Source: OMIS01 sp044350895 (GTDB lineage Bacteria > Patescibacteriota > Microgenomatia > UBA1400 > PJMF01). From it: a stretch of DNA of 64,000 nucleotides. Shown here in pieces: positions 32,631 through 39,943 of this stretch (the stretch's first letter is position 1; each line of letters starts with the position of its first letter). The stretch covers positions 1 through 64,000 of the forward strand of contig JBILGT010000004.1 in assembly GCA_044350895.1 (NCBI GenBank). The letters are read 5' to 3'. The notes beneath the pieces were generated by a model. It worked only from the letters and a program-made list of their open reading frames with translations, did no database searches and was not told the origin of the DNA. A program made the translations under genes and the position numbers.

Positions 32631-34437
32631 CTACTGGTAGTATTGTTTCTTCCAATTCTGACAATTCTTCTGTTTTGTTGTTCAGTTGCAATATGAGAAG
32701 GTGTTTCAAAAGCGCGTGGATAGGATTGGCTGATGGAGAAAGTTCATGTTTGAGAGTTCGCAGCGGCGAGGCCAAATTAACATCTGCAACAAAAATATCA
32801 TTAAATAAAATTCTTTCAAAAGATGCACTTGGAACAAAAATAATCGATAGGAGAGACTGGTACAAATGTCCAATACGAACTTGGTCTGCCTGATTCAAAA
32901 CTTCGAGGTTCCCAAGATCATCATCTTCTTTCAGTTTGGATAGAAGGTTATAGTAATCAGCGGCTTGCAGTGCAAATGGATCTTCAGAAAGTGGCAAGCC
33001 ACACGGTCCCATCACCACTCCATAGTCTGCATCAAAGTAACATCCCTTACCTGTTAAATATTCAGGCGGGACATACCAGTTTTCACCATTCACAGTGACT
33101 TGAACGTATCCTTGCAAATTGCTGAGCATTTCACTTTTTTCTTCACCAGATAGTAGCGCAAACGCAGCTCCACCACCTCGAATATCCATTACAGCGGTGC
33201 GTGGGATAGTTGGCCTAAATTTAAGCAGTGAAGTTGGTGTCCCTGTGATACAGTGTGCCCAACTCGCAGCACTTTTGAGCGGTAAAGTGGAACTTAAATT
33301 GACGCTTGCAACAAATTTTTTGAGCGCAGCTTGTTCTTCTTTCTCCAATTTTTCGCCGTTTGATTTTTTAACTTCCAGTTGCCATGCTGTTCTAATCTCT
33401 TCAAGATCTATTTGAAAATCCTTTTGCTTATCGGGGTCATAGTTTAGCGCATGATTTTCTACCCACTTGAGTAGCGTTTTTTTAACTGTGTTGATCAACA
33501 AATCAAATGCAACAACTTTTTCAGAATGTTCACCTGGTTCATGTGCAAGCTGTGTGAATTCTGATAAACAAAATGACAAAACAGTGGCGAGTTGTAGTTG
33601 TGCAGCAACTTCTGGAAGATTGGGGAGGTCTCGATCAATATCACTGCGCCACCTGGCCTTATTCTTATAAATAATTTGTTCGATACGTTCGAGAGCTTGA
33701 CCAGTTGGGATATGCACCGCAGTGGCAATTGTTTGATGGTCAGGATGCACTTCTGTATCAGTGGTAATTCGCTGTAGTCCGCCGCCTGTTTGAGCTGCTA
33801 CTTCTTTGAGTACAACAGGTAACTGTTTGTTTGGGTCGTAGCTTCGATACTGCCGGAATAAAAATCCAGTTTCAGTTTTTTCATAAATATTTACAAAGAC
33901 ATAGTTACGCTCATCAAGGCCAGGATAAAGTTCTTGCTGTGAGCCGCGTGGACTGATAAACATCAAGCGTTCACCAACTTGGACACGATCGCTGCCCATC
34001 CAAGCTTCAACATACCTTGCAACTGATTCTTCAAGTTTTGCGCGCTCAGTGGGCTTGCCATCTTGCTCAAGGCGTTCCACAAAGTTATGAGCAATTTCAC
34101 TGACTTTCTCCGTATAGCCATTGCGCATGCCATGTTGGTCGTACTCATACACTACTGAAGCTCGCAAAAATGCATATTCATCAAAAAAGGAGGTGAGATC
34201 GGCTGTGAGTTGATTTGTAACAAGCTGCTGAGATTCAGCTTCTCGAGAAATATCATATGCTCCAAAGTACCGCTCAGAACCCCAGGTTATAAACTCAGGC
34301 TTTTTAAACAACCGTTCAGGCTGCAGCCCTTGAAGACCTTGGGCAAGAGATTCAAGCCATGAAGGAGTACGAGCTGATAAACGTTCAGCTTTTTCGGGTG
34401 GTTTGGAAAATGATTCTGGTGACAAAAAACTCCTCAT
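32596..34437 (-). CDS. Unknown 613-aa protein under a cobalamin riboswitch
   Basis: Large soluble protein with no signal peptide, membrane segment or domain I recognise. Notable segments are SERYFGAYDISREAESQQ, LMFISPRGSQQELYPGLDERNYVFVNIYEKTE (about residues 155-187) and DIRGGGAAFALLSGEEK (about 420-436), plus GKGCYFDADYGVVMGPCG with two Cys. It has no B12-binding D-x-H-x-x-G motif that I can find. Start: ATG 34437 lies in the loop of the CTCCTC/GAGGAG hairpin; an in-frame TTG at 34425 has GGAG 4 nt before it and may be the real start. Frames beginning further upstream run through the riboswitch and are rejected. Confidence 0.7.
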   Translation of the reverse strand: MRSFLSPESFSKPPEKAERLSARTPSWLESLAQGLQGLQPERLFKKPEFITWGSERYFGAYDISREAESQQLVTNQLTADLTSFFDEYAFLRASVVYEYDQHGMRNGYTEKVSEIAHNFVERLEQDGKPTERAKLEESVARYVEAWMGSDRVQVGERLMFISPRGSQQELYPGLDERNYVFVNIYEKTETGFLFRQYRSYDPNKQLPVVLKEVAAQTGGGLQRITTDTEVHPDHQTIATAVHIPTGQALERIEQIIYKNKARWRSDIDRDLPNLPEVAAQLQLATVLSFCLSEFTQLAHEPGEHSEKVVAFDLLINTVKKTLLKWVENHALNYDPDKQKDFQIDLEEIRTAWQLEVKKSNGEKLEKEEQAALKKFVASVNLSSTLPLKSAASWAHCITGTPTSLLKFRPTIPRTAVMDIRGGGAAFALLSGEEKSEMLSNLQGYVQVTVNGENWYVPPEYLTGKGCYFDADYGVVMGPCGLPLSEDPFALQAADYYNLLSKLKEDDDLGNLEVLNQADQVRIGHLYQSLLSIIFVPSASFERILFNDIFVADVNLASPLRTLKHELSPSANPIHALLKHLLILQLNNKTEELSELEETILPVATQESFSDVQH

Positions 34438-34446
34438 AGAGAGGAG
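34424..34446 (-). promoter_or_regulatory. Riboswitch expression platform: terminator/SD-sequestering hairpin
   Basis: On the minus strand CTCCTC (34446-34441), loop TCTAT, GAGGAG (34435-34430) is followed by six T residues (34429-34424). It can act as an intrinsic terminator, and it also buries GAGGAG, the only Shine-Dalgarno-like sequence for a TTG start at 34425. The ATG at 34437 lies at the loop/stem border. Confidence 0.7.
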
Positions 34447-34483
34447 CACGTGCGTAAGATAAAAATACAGAAAGAATACGCGC

Positions 34484-34612
34484 GATGCTCGTCGATTCCT
34501 GTAAGCATTGAACGCTATACAGAGTATTTTGAAGACCGGACTTATGAAGATGTACTTCACATACCGTTGCGGCACAGTTCCGGAATTTCACCGGATTCCA
34601 CAAAATACGTAT
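34484..34612 (-). promoter_or_regulatory. Cobalamin (AdoCbl-type) riboswitch
   Basis: Minus strand. The core GGAATCCGGTGAAATTCCGG (34599-34580) followed by AACTGTGCCGCAACGGTATG (34579-34560) matches the conserved G-G-T-G-A-A-A-T-T-C-C and C-x-G-T-x-C-C-G-C-A-A-C elements of cobalamin riboswitches; AAGTCCGGTC (34543-34534) is the B12-box-like segment. GTATTTTG (34608-34601) and CAAAATAC (34531-34524) form the closing helix, extended by ATAC/GTAT. A further hairpin ATGCT...AGCAT (about 34506-34484) could provide the kissing-loop partner, but I could not confirm the loop pairing. Confidence 0.88.
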
Positions 34613-34616
34613 CATT

Positions 34617-34645
34617 CTTATAGCAAGTTGCGAGAGTGTTGTGAA
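34617..34645 (-). promoter_or_regulatory. Promoter of the cobalamin riboswitch
   Basis: Minus strand: TTCACA (34645-34640), 17-nt spacer, TATAAG (34622-34617). Transcription would start near 34610, exactly at the base of the aptamer helix. Confidence 0.6.
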
Positions 34646-34785
34646 GAGAGAATTTTACTGAGTTCTTATTTAGTTATTATTTTTCATATTTTTTTGCTCG
34701 GCAATTAAGTAAAAAAATTGATTAATCAAAGTAAATATAATTCAAATACCGCTTGTGCTATAATGACTTTTCGATCAACTGAACT

Positions 34786-36384
34786 ATGCTATTACGAGTT
34801 TTATTTTCAGCAGTCGTACTGACTTGCATCTACAATGTAACGGTGTCCGGAGCTGCTCCTGGACTAGGTCTCAGTCTTTTCATTATCGCTACCAATCTCT
34901 ATTTATTTATACTGAGAAATTCCAAAAGTCATTCTGTAAAACTGGGCATTACTGCATCCCTTGTCAGTAGCACTTTTGCATTTTTATTTGTGACTCGTGC
35001 TAACTCAATTGTTGCAGTAATCAACTTGGTAAGCTCAATATTTGCGTTGGGTGTTGCGGGGTATTTTTTCAAATCAGAAGAGAAGTTTTCATACTCAGAA
35101 AAGATCATTTTTTTCCCACTCATTTTCTTGGGCCGATCACTTGCCGCAATTGGTGATGTGTTTAAAATTGGTCAAGAAAGTTTGACTGGTGACGTAAAAA
35201 TAAACAAAATAGGTAAATCAGTCTTTCGTGGTTTGCTTGGTGCTATTCCACTCGTTTTAATTTTATTAGTAATTCTGACCGCAGCCGATCCTATTTTTAA
35301 TTCGTTTGTAAAAGACCTTTTCTCTAATATCGGTACACGCACACTTATATCAATCGTTGTTTTTATTGCGGCAATCTTAGTGGGATTTGCCAAAATAATT
35401 CACTCTGAGTGGCAAGAAGTTATGCAGTTGCCAAAGCATAAGGAAAATGCAGTTGAATACAGTGTAATAACAGCAAGTATCGGTTTAATTTTTGCAGTAT
35501 TCATTATTATCCAAGTTCAATATCTGTTTAATTCAGTGGGCGAGCGTGAACTAGCTGCATTGCATATTTCAAGTGAGACATATTCAGAATATGTTCGCAA
35601 AGGTTTTTTTGAGCTGCTTGTAGCGGCAGGTGTTGCAGGAGCTGTTCTTGTTGCTGTTATACGATATTTGCAGGATAGTGTTGAAACAACTCAGACAAAG
35701 GTAGTTCAGTGGGTAGGCGCTGTGGTCAGTTTAGAAACGATGATCATACTTGCATCCGCAGCCAAGCGCTTATTACTCTATGCAGATGCGCACGGACTTA
35801 CTCGTGCTCGAATCTTTGGCGCAATCTTCTTGGTTTGGATGGCTGTAACTCTAGGCCTTTTCATTATAAAGTTGCTTACCAAAATCAGTAAAAAAGAATT
35901 CTTCGTTTCACTTGTTGGAGTAATCATTATCAGTATTTATGCGATTTCATTTATTAACATCGACCGACTAATTGCAATTGATTTCCAACCCACGGTCAAT
36001 AAAGAGGTTGACTATTTTTATATTTCACGACTTTCTCCAGATGCGGTTGACGGCTGGGAAGCAGCGATATCAGATGCTGAGCGCACAATTGTTGATCTTG
36101 AAAGCAAAGCCTTAATTACATCGGATGATAATAGAAAACTGTACTACGTTCACTACACACTTGAAGCTATTAATGATCACATGCAGTACCTGGCAAGTGC
36201 AAGAACTTGGAAATCAAAAAATTTTGGTGAAGAGTTTGCTCTCAATAGAATTAAAAATAATAAAGATTTTGAAAAAGTGGCTTTTTTGAAAGACCGGGTC
36301 AGACTTCTGGAAGAACGAGTGTCTGACGAAGCAAAAAATAGCACACAAATTGACCGCGCCACACAACATCCACTGAGTGAGTAA
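34786..36384 (+). CDS. Polytopic membrane protein, DUF4173-like
   Basis: 532 aa with about eleven hydrophobic helices over residues 1-395 and a helical, charged C-terminal region of about 140 residues outside the membrane. The spacing of helices and motifs such as GRSLAAIGDVFK and LFNSVGERELAALHISSETYSEYVRKGFFELL matches the DUF4173/DUF4153 family, whose role is unknown. A TATAAT box is at about 34760-34765, 20 nt before the ATG. Confidence 0.68.
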   Translation: MLLRVLFSAVVLTCIYNVTVSGAAPGLGLSLFIIATNLYLFILRNSKSHSVKLGITASLVSSTFAFLFVTRANSIVAVINLVSSIFALGVAGYFFKSEEKFSYSEKIIFFPLIFLGRSLAAIGDVFKIGQESLTGDVKINKIGKSVFRGLLGAIPLVLILLVILTAADPIFNSFVKDLFSNIGTRTLISIVVFIAAILVGFAKIIHSEWQEVMQLPKHKENAVEYSVITASIGLIFAVFIIIQVQYLFNSVGERELAALHISSETYSEYVRKGFFELLVAAGVAGAVLVAVIRYLQDSVETTQTKVVQWVGAVVSLETMIILASAAKRLLLYADAHGLTRARIFGAIFLVWMAVTLGLFIIKLLTKISKKEFFVSLVGVIIISIYAISFINIDRLIAIDFQPTVNKEVDYFYISRLSPDAVDGWEAAISDAERTIVDLESKALITSDDNRKLYYVHYTLEAINDHMQYLASARTWKSKNFGEEFALNRIKNNKDFEKVAFLKDRVRLLEERVSDEAKNSTQIDRATQHPLSE

Positions 36385-36417
36385 ACTTCCTCCAAGTAAA
36401 TACGATACAATACAGCT

Positions 36418-37326
36418 ATGGTTATTTTTGATGGAATTACTACTGCAGCCGTGCGTGAAAAACTTGTAAAGACTGAAGTGGAGTCCCTAGCAGCATCAGG
36501 GATACACATTGCGATTGGAGCAATAGTTTTTCGTGAAGATGCGGGCAGTCAGCTATACACGCGTCTCAAAAGTGAAGCCGCAGCTCGAGTGGGTATTCAA
36601 TATATTCCACAGCAATTTTCGATAACTGATTCAATTGACTTGATTGGTCAGCAGATTACCTCATTTAATAGTGATAATAGAATCACCGGTATTATTATTC
36701 AAAAACCGACTAAGCGAATTTGGCATAGTGCTCAACACCAGCAAGGTATAGCTGAATCTGAACTTGACCAGCGTGCATATGATGCGTGGTGGAAAAGTTT
36801 GACTGCCGCAATTGATCCTCAAAAAGATGTCGATGGACTGCACCCAGATACCTTACTAGCCATTGCAGATGGTACTTGGGAAAGAGGAAGACACGTACTT
36901 CCCGCCACCTGTCAGGCAGTTGTTGATATTCTTGAAGAGCACTGCAAAACGCTTCAGCAAACTAAAGTGATCATTATTGGTAAATCAGATTTGCTCGGGA
37001 CACCTCTAGCATATTACTTAAAAAATAGGGGAGTCACTGCCGAATTACTTCGTCGCGTAGATCTTGAAGAGCGCATGAAAAATGGTAGTAAGCTGCTTGA
37101 CGCAGACGTCGTTGTTTCCGCAACTGGAGTAGAAAACCTGGTAAATGGAGATATGATCAAAGATGGAGTAATAATTATTGATGTCGGTGAACCGCGACCA
37201 GATGTTAATCAAAAAAGTGTCAGTGCTTTAGCCAGTTTCATTACGCCAGTTCCTGGTGGTGTTGGCCCCATGACAGTAGTGAGTTTGTTAGCCAATGCTG
37301 TCAAGCTTGCTCAACACAATCTCTAG
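36418..37326 (+). CDS. folD: Bifunctional methylene-THF dehydrogenase/cyclohydrolase
   Basis: Interconverts methylene-, methenyl- and 10-formyl-THF. Conserved: SQLYTRLKSEAAARVGI with Tyr and the catalytic Lys four residues on (about 42-46), ITGIIIQKPT (normally G-I-x-V-Q-x-P-L), KDVDGLHPDTL, LPATCQAVVDIL (normally P-x-T-P-x-G), VIIIGKSDLLGTPLAYYL (NADP fold) and ITPVPGGVGPMTVVSLL. Some loops are longer than usual, but the total of 302 aa is normal. TACAAT at 36406-36411 ends 6 nt before the ATG, implying a leaderless mRNA. Functional link to glyA. Confidence 0.92.
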   Translation: MVIFDGITTAAVREKLVKTEVESLAASGIHIAIGAIVFREDAGSQLYTRLKSEAAARVGIQYIPQQFSITDSIDLIGQQITSFNSDNRITGIIIQKPTKRIWHSAQHQQGIAESELDQRAYDAWWKSLTAAIDPQKDVDGLHPDTLLAIADGTWERGRHVLPATCQAVVDILEEHCKTLQQTKVIIIGKSDLLGTPLAYYLKNRGVTAELLRRVDLEERMKNGSKLLDADVVVSATGVENLVNGDMIKDGVIIIDVGEPRPDVNQKSVSALASFITPVPGGVGPMTVVSLLANAVKLAQHNL

Positions 37327-37341
37327 ACTGCTTTTAATTTC

Positions 37342-37369
37342 TAGACACTTGAGTAAAATGTGCTATACT
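37342..37369 (+). promoter_or_regulatory. rpsB promoter
   Basis: TAGACA (37342-37347), 16-nt spacer, TATACT (37364-37369). It leaves a leader of about 90 nt before rpsB. Confidence 0.65.
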
Positions 37370-37396
37370 ACGAACTTCAGTAGTAAAAATACGCGG

Positions 37397-37460
37397 TTAG
37401 ACAGTATTGTCCTGAGCTAAAATGTCTAGCAGCGCTCTCGAAAACCGAGAAAATAAGGAC
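37397..37460 (+). promoter_or_regulatory. Structured rpsB leader, possible S2 autoregulation site
   Basis: TAGACA (37398-37403) pairs with TGTCTA (37423-37428); TCTCG (37436-37440) pairs with CGAGA (37446-37450); and GTCC (37409-37412), in the loop of the first stem, is complementary to GGAC of the rpsB ribosome site (37457-37460), allowing a pseudoknot that hides it. Autoregulation of rpsB by S2 is known in other bacteria; this motif is an inference. Confidence 0.45.
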
Positions 37461-37465
37461 CATGT

Positions 37466-38185
37466 ATGTTAGATATCACACAACTTCCTAGTAAAGCTCC
37501 AGAATACGACTTGCAAGAGTTACTCGAAGCAGGCTCACATTTTGGTCATCAGGTTGCCAAATGGCACCCACGCATGAAGAACTTCATCTATATGGAAAAA
37601 GATGGCGTTCATATTTTTGACCTTGCAAAAACTTCAGCTCAACTCCAGCTTGCTTACAACGCAGCATATGAGCTCGGTAAATCAGGTAAAACTCTGATTA
37701 TGGTGGGAACCAAGCGTCAAGCTAAAGAAGTACTTGAAGAAGTCGGTACAGCACAAAAAGTTCCTTTTATCACATCTCGTTGGCTCGGTGGATTATTAAC
37801 CAATTGGGATCAGGTCCGCAAATCACTCAAGAGAATGATTGATATTGAAGAAGGTTTGAAAACAGATAAATTCAAAGCATATACAAAATTTGAGCGCAAC
37901 CAACTTGAAAAAGAGTTGACTCGTCTCAAACGCTTCTTTGAAGGTATCCGTTCATTAAATAACCGTCCAGACGCATTATTTATTATTGATATCAACAGAG
38001 AAAAAATTGCTATTAAAGAAGCTGCAAATATGGGAACTTTCACCATTGCACTGACCGACTCAAATGCAAATCCAGATTTGGTCGACATTGCGATTCCAGC
38101 CAACGATGATGGACGCAAGAGTATTGAATACGTAGTTAACGCAGTTGTTGCAGGCTATGTTGCAGGTAAGAACGATAAAGAATAA
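37466..38185 (+). CDS. rpsB: 30S ribosomal protein S2
   Basis: Small-subunit protein that helps load S1/mRNA. LLEAGSHFGHQVAKWHPRMKNFIYMEKDGVHIFDLAKT is the family N-terminal signature; TLIMVGTKRQAKEVLEE and FITSRWLGGLLTNWDQVRKSL follow, and PDALFIIDINREKIAIKEAANMGTFTIALTDSNANPDLVDIAIPANDDGRKSI is the C-terminal signature. 239 aa. AAGGAC is 5 nt before the ATG; an out-of-frame ATG lies 4 nt earlier (37462). Followed by tsf as in most bacteria. Confidence 0.96.
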   Translation: MLDITQLPSKAPEYDLQELLEAGSHFGHQVAKWHPRMKNFIYMEKDGVHIFDLAKTSAQLQLAYNAAYELGKSGKTLIMVGTKRQAKEVLEEVGTAQKVPFITSRWLGGLLTNWDQVRKSLKRMIDIEEGLKTDKFKAYTKFERNQLEKELTRLKRFFEGIRSLNNRPDALFIIDINREKIAIKEAANMGTFTIALTDSNANPDLVDIAIPANDDGRKSIEYVVNAVVAGYVAGKNDKE

Positions 38186-38194
38186 AAGGAATAC

Positions 38195-38653
38195 ATGTCA
38201 TTTTCAGCATCAGACGTAAAAGCACTTCGTGAAAAAACAGGCGCTGCAATCATGGATTGCAAAAAAGCACTTGAAGAAGCACAAGGCGACATGAATAAAG
38301 CAGAAGAGCTTGTCAAAGCTCGTGGACTTGCTAAAGCAGAGAAGAAGGCAGATCGAGAAACCAAAGAGGGCTATATTGCTAGTTACGTTCACGCAACTGG
38401 AAAAGTAGCAGCTATGGTAGAAATTTTGTGTGAAACCGACTTTGTTGGTCGCAACCCAGAATTTCAAGATATGGCCAAACAAGTCGCAATGCAAGTTGTT
38501 GCTATGAATCCTCAAAACGTCGAAGAACTCTTAGCCCAAGAGTACTTACGCGACGCAAGTGTGACCATTGAACAATTAGTGAAACAATTAAGTGGTAAGA
38601 TCGGTGAGCGCTTTGTCGTCAATCGATTTGTTCGCTACGCTGTTGGCGACTAA
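38195..38653 (+). CDS. tsf: Elongation factor Ts (short form)
   Basis: Nucleotide exchange factor for EF-Tu. The UBA-like N-terminus is typical (VKALREKTGAAIMDCKKALEEAQGDMNKAEELVKARGLAKAEKK), followed by the core with IASYVHATGKVAAMVEILCETDFVGRNPEFQDMAKQVAMQVVAMNP. At 152 aa only one core subdomain remains, against about 280 aa in E. coli; such short EF-Ts forms are found in reduced bacteria. AAAGGA precedes the ATG, 9 nt after rpsB. Confidence 0.94.
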   Translation: MSFSASDVKALREKTGAAIMDCKKALEEAQGDMNKAEELVKARGLAKAEKKADRETKEGYIASYVHATGKVAAMVEILCETDFVGRNPEFQDMAKQVAMQVVAMNPQNVEELLAQEYLRDASVTIEQLVKQLSGKIGERFVVNRFVRYAVGD

Positions 38654-38665
38654 CTCTAAAAAATT

Positions 38666-38815
38666 ATGTATTCTGTAAGTGTCTTACTTGGCATTTTTGT
38701 AAGCTGCGTTGGCCTGCTCTTATTCTTCGCAACAAAAAAGAAGAAGCTCTGCATTCCGATGGTAGCAGGTGGACTACTTCTTGCCGCTACTGTGATGGTA
38801 ATTGCCTTCTCATAA
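38666..38815 (+). CDS. Very small two-helix membrane protein (49 aa)
   Basis: ATG 38666 to TAA 38815 encodes 49 residues with two hydrophobic helices (about 4-21 and 32-48) separated by a TKKKKKL turn, a positive-inside hairpin. It follows tsf by 12 nt on the same strand and ends 6 nt before the convergent queA stop. No ribosome site is obvious. The regular hydrophobic/basic pattern suggests a real membrane microprotein. Confidence 0.5.
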   Translation: MYSVSVLLGIFVSCVGLLLFFATKKKKLCIPMVAGGLLLAATVMVIAFS

Positions 38816-38821
38816 TTTCTC

Positions 38822-39919
38822 TTATTGAATCAACATTGCATCCCCAAACGAAAAGAATCGATATTGTTGTGCTATAGCCTCTGAGTATGCTTTTCCCACA
38901 CAACTTTCTGAAAATGTAGTAAATGAATGCTCTGTATTTGGTTGAGAAACAAATGCACTTATAAGCATCAACAGTGTGCTTTCAGGTAAGTGAAAGTTGG
39001 TTATGAGTGCGTCAACACACGCAAATTTTCTGGGTGGATAGATAAAGATACTGGTGTCTGCACTTTGTGGTGTAAGAGTGACAGTGCCATCATTACCAAT
39101 TGTTGCGCACGATTCAAGGACGCGGCAGGTTGTCGTTCCTACTGCAATAATTCTACGTCCCGTTCGTTTGGCATCTGTAATGAGTGCTGCAGTTTCTGGT
39201 GAAAGAGTGAAGTGCTCCGCGTGCATACTGTGTTCACTCACTGCTTCAGTTTTGACCGGTAAAAAAGTTCCCAAACCTACATGCAGCGTTACTTCTGCGA
39301 TTCCAATTCCTGCCGCGTGCAGTTCCTCGTCCAATTGTGGCGTGAAGTGTAGTCCCGCTGTGGGGGCGGCAACCGATCCAGGATCTCGTGCATACGTTGT
39401 TTGATACTGCTGCTCAGTCACAGAATCAGTGGCATTTTTTTCAATGTATGGTGGCAGTGGAGTTTCTCCAATCTCATCAATGAGCGCATAGAGTTCGGTC
39501 AGTGGCACCCGAAACGCAATGTGGCGTGTGTAGCCATCGTCACTGTGACCAATGCACTGGGCAGTCAGTTTTCCATTCCCGAAAGTAAGTTCTTGTCCGA
39601 CAGCTATACCTGGCCTTACTATGCACTCCCAAACGCATTGATCAATAAATACTTCTTTTAATTTATTGAGTAAAATTTCAATGCGACCACCTGTTGGGTG
39701 CTTATACCCAAAGAGTCTTGCCTTGATGACCTTGGAATTATTGCGCACAAGGATGTCTCCTTTTCGTAAAAAAGACGGTAAAACCCGAAAGTTTGTGTGT
39801 GTCATTTCTTCGGTAGTTCGGTTGAGTACTAACAAGCGACTCGCGTCCCGTGGTTCCATTGGAGTCTGAGCAATGAGCTCAGGTGGCAGTTGATAGGTAA
39901 AGTCATTTTTGGTTAGCAT
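38822..39919 (-). CDS. queA: S-adenosylmethionine:tRNA ribosyltransferase-isomerase
   Basis: Moves the ribosyl group of SAM onto preQ1 in tRNA to make epoxyqueuosine. Family segments: TYQLPPELIAQTPMEPRDASRLLVLNR, FLRKGDILVRNNSKVIKARLFG, GRIEILL, ETPLPPYIEK, YQTTYARDPGSVAAPTAGLHFTPQL, EVTLHVGLGTFLPV, HAEHF and DALITNFHLPESTLLMLISAF. From ATG 39919 it has 365 aa, as expected. TATTAT on the minus strand (39931-39926) precedes the ATG by 6 nt. Divergent from tgt, which acts one step earlier. Confidence 0.95.
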   Translation of the reverse strand: MLTKNDFTYQLPPELIAQTPMEPRDASRLLVLNRTTEEMTHTNFRVLPSFLRKGDILVRNNSKVIKARLFGYKHPTGGRIEILLNKLKEVFIDQCVWECIVRPGIAVGQELTFGNGKLTAQCIGHSDDGYTRHIAFRVPLTELYALIDEIGETPLPPYIEKNATDSVTEQQYQTTYARDPGSVAAPTAGLHFTPQLDEELHAAGIGIAEVTLHVGLGTFLPVKTEAVSEHSMHAEHFTLSPETAALITDAKRTGRRIIAVGTTTCRVLESCATIGNDGTVTLTPQSADTSIFIYPPRKFACVDALITNFHLPESTLLMLISAFVSQPNTEHSFTTFSESCVGKAYSEAIAQQYRFFSFGDAMLIQ

Positions 39920-39924
39920 GCCTG

Positions 39925-39935
39925 TATAATACAAT
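39925..39935. promoter_or_regulatory. Overlapping -10 elements of the queA/tgt divergent pair
   Basis: TATAATACAAT (39925-39935) contains TATAAT and TACAAT for tgt (the latter 8 nt before its ATG). Its complement contains TATTAT (39931-39926), 6 nt before the queA ATG. The two ATGs are separated by 24 bp. Confidence 0.6.
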
Positions 39936-39943
39936 ATCTTGTT

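Noticed and set aside
34438..34575. A 46-residue N-terminal extension of the 613-aa protein
   Set aside because: It would translate the cobalamin riboswitch itself and gives an unrelated basic/hydrophobic sequence.
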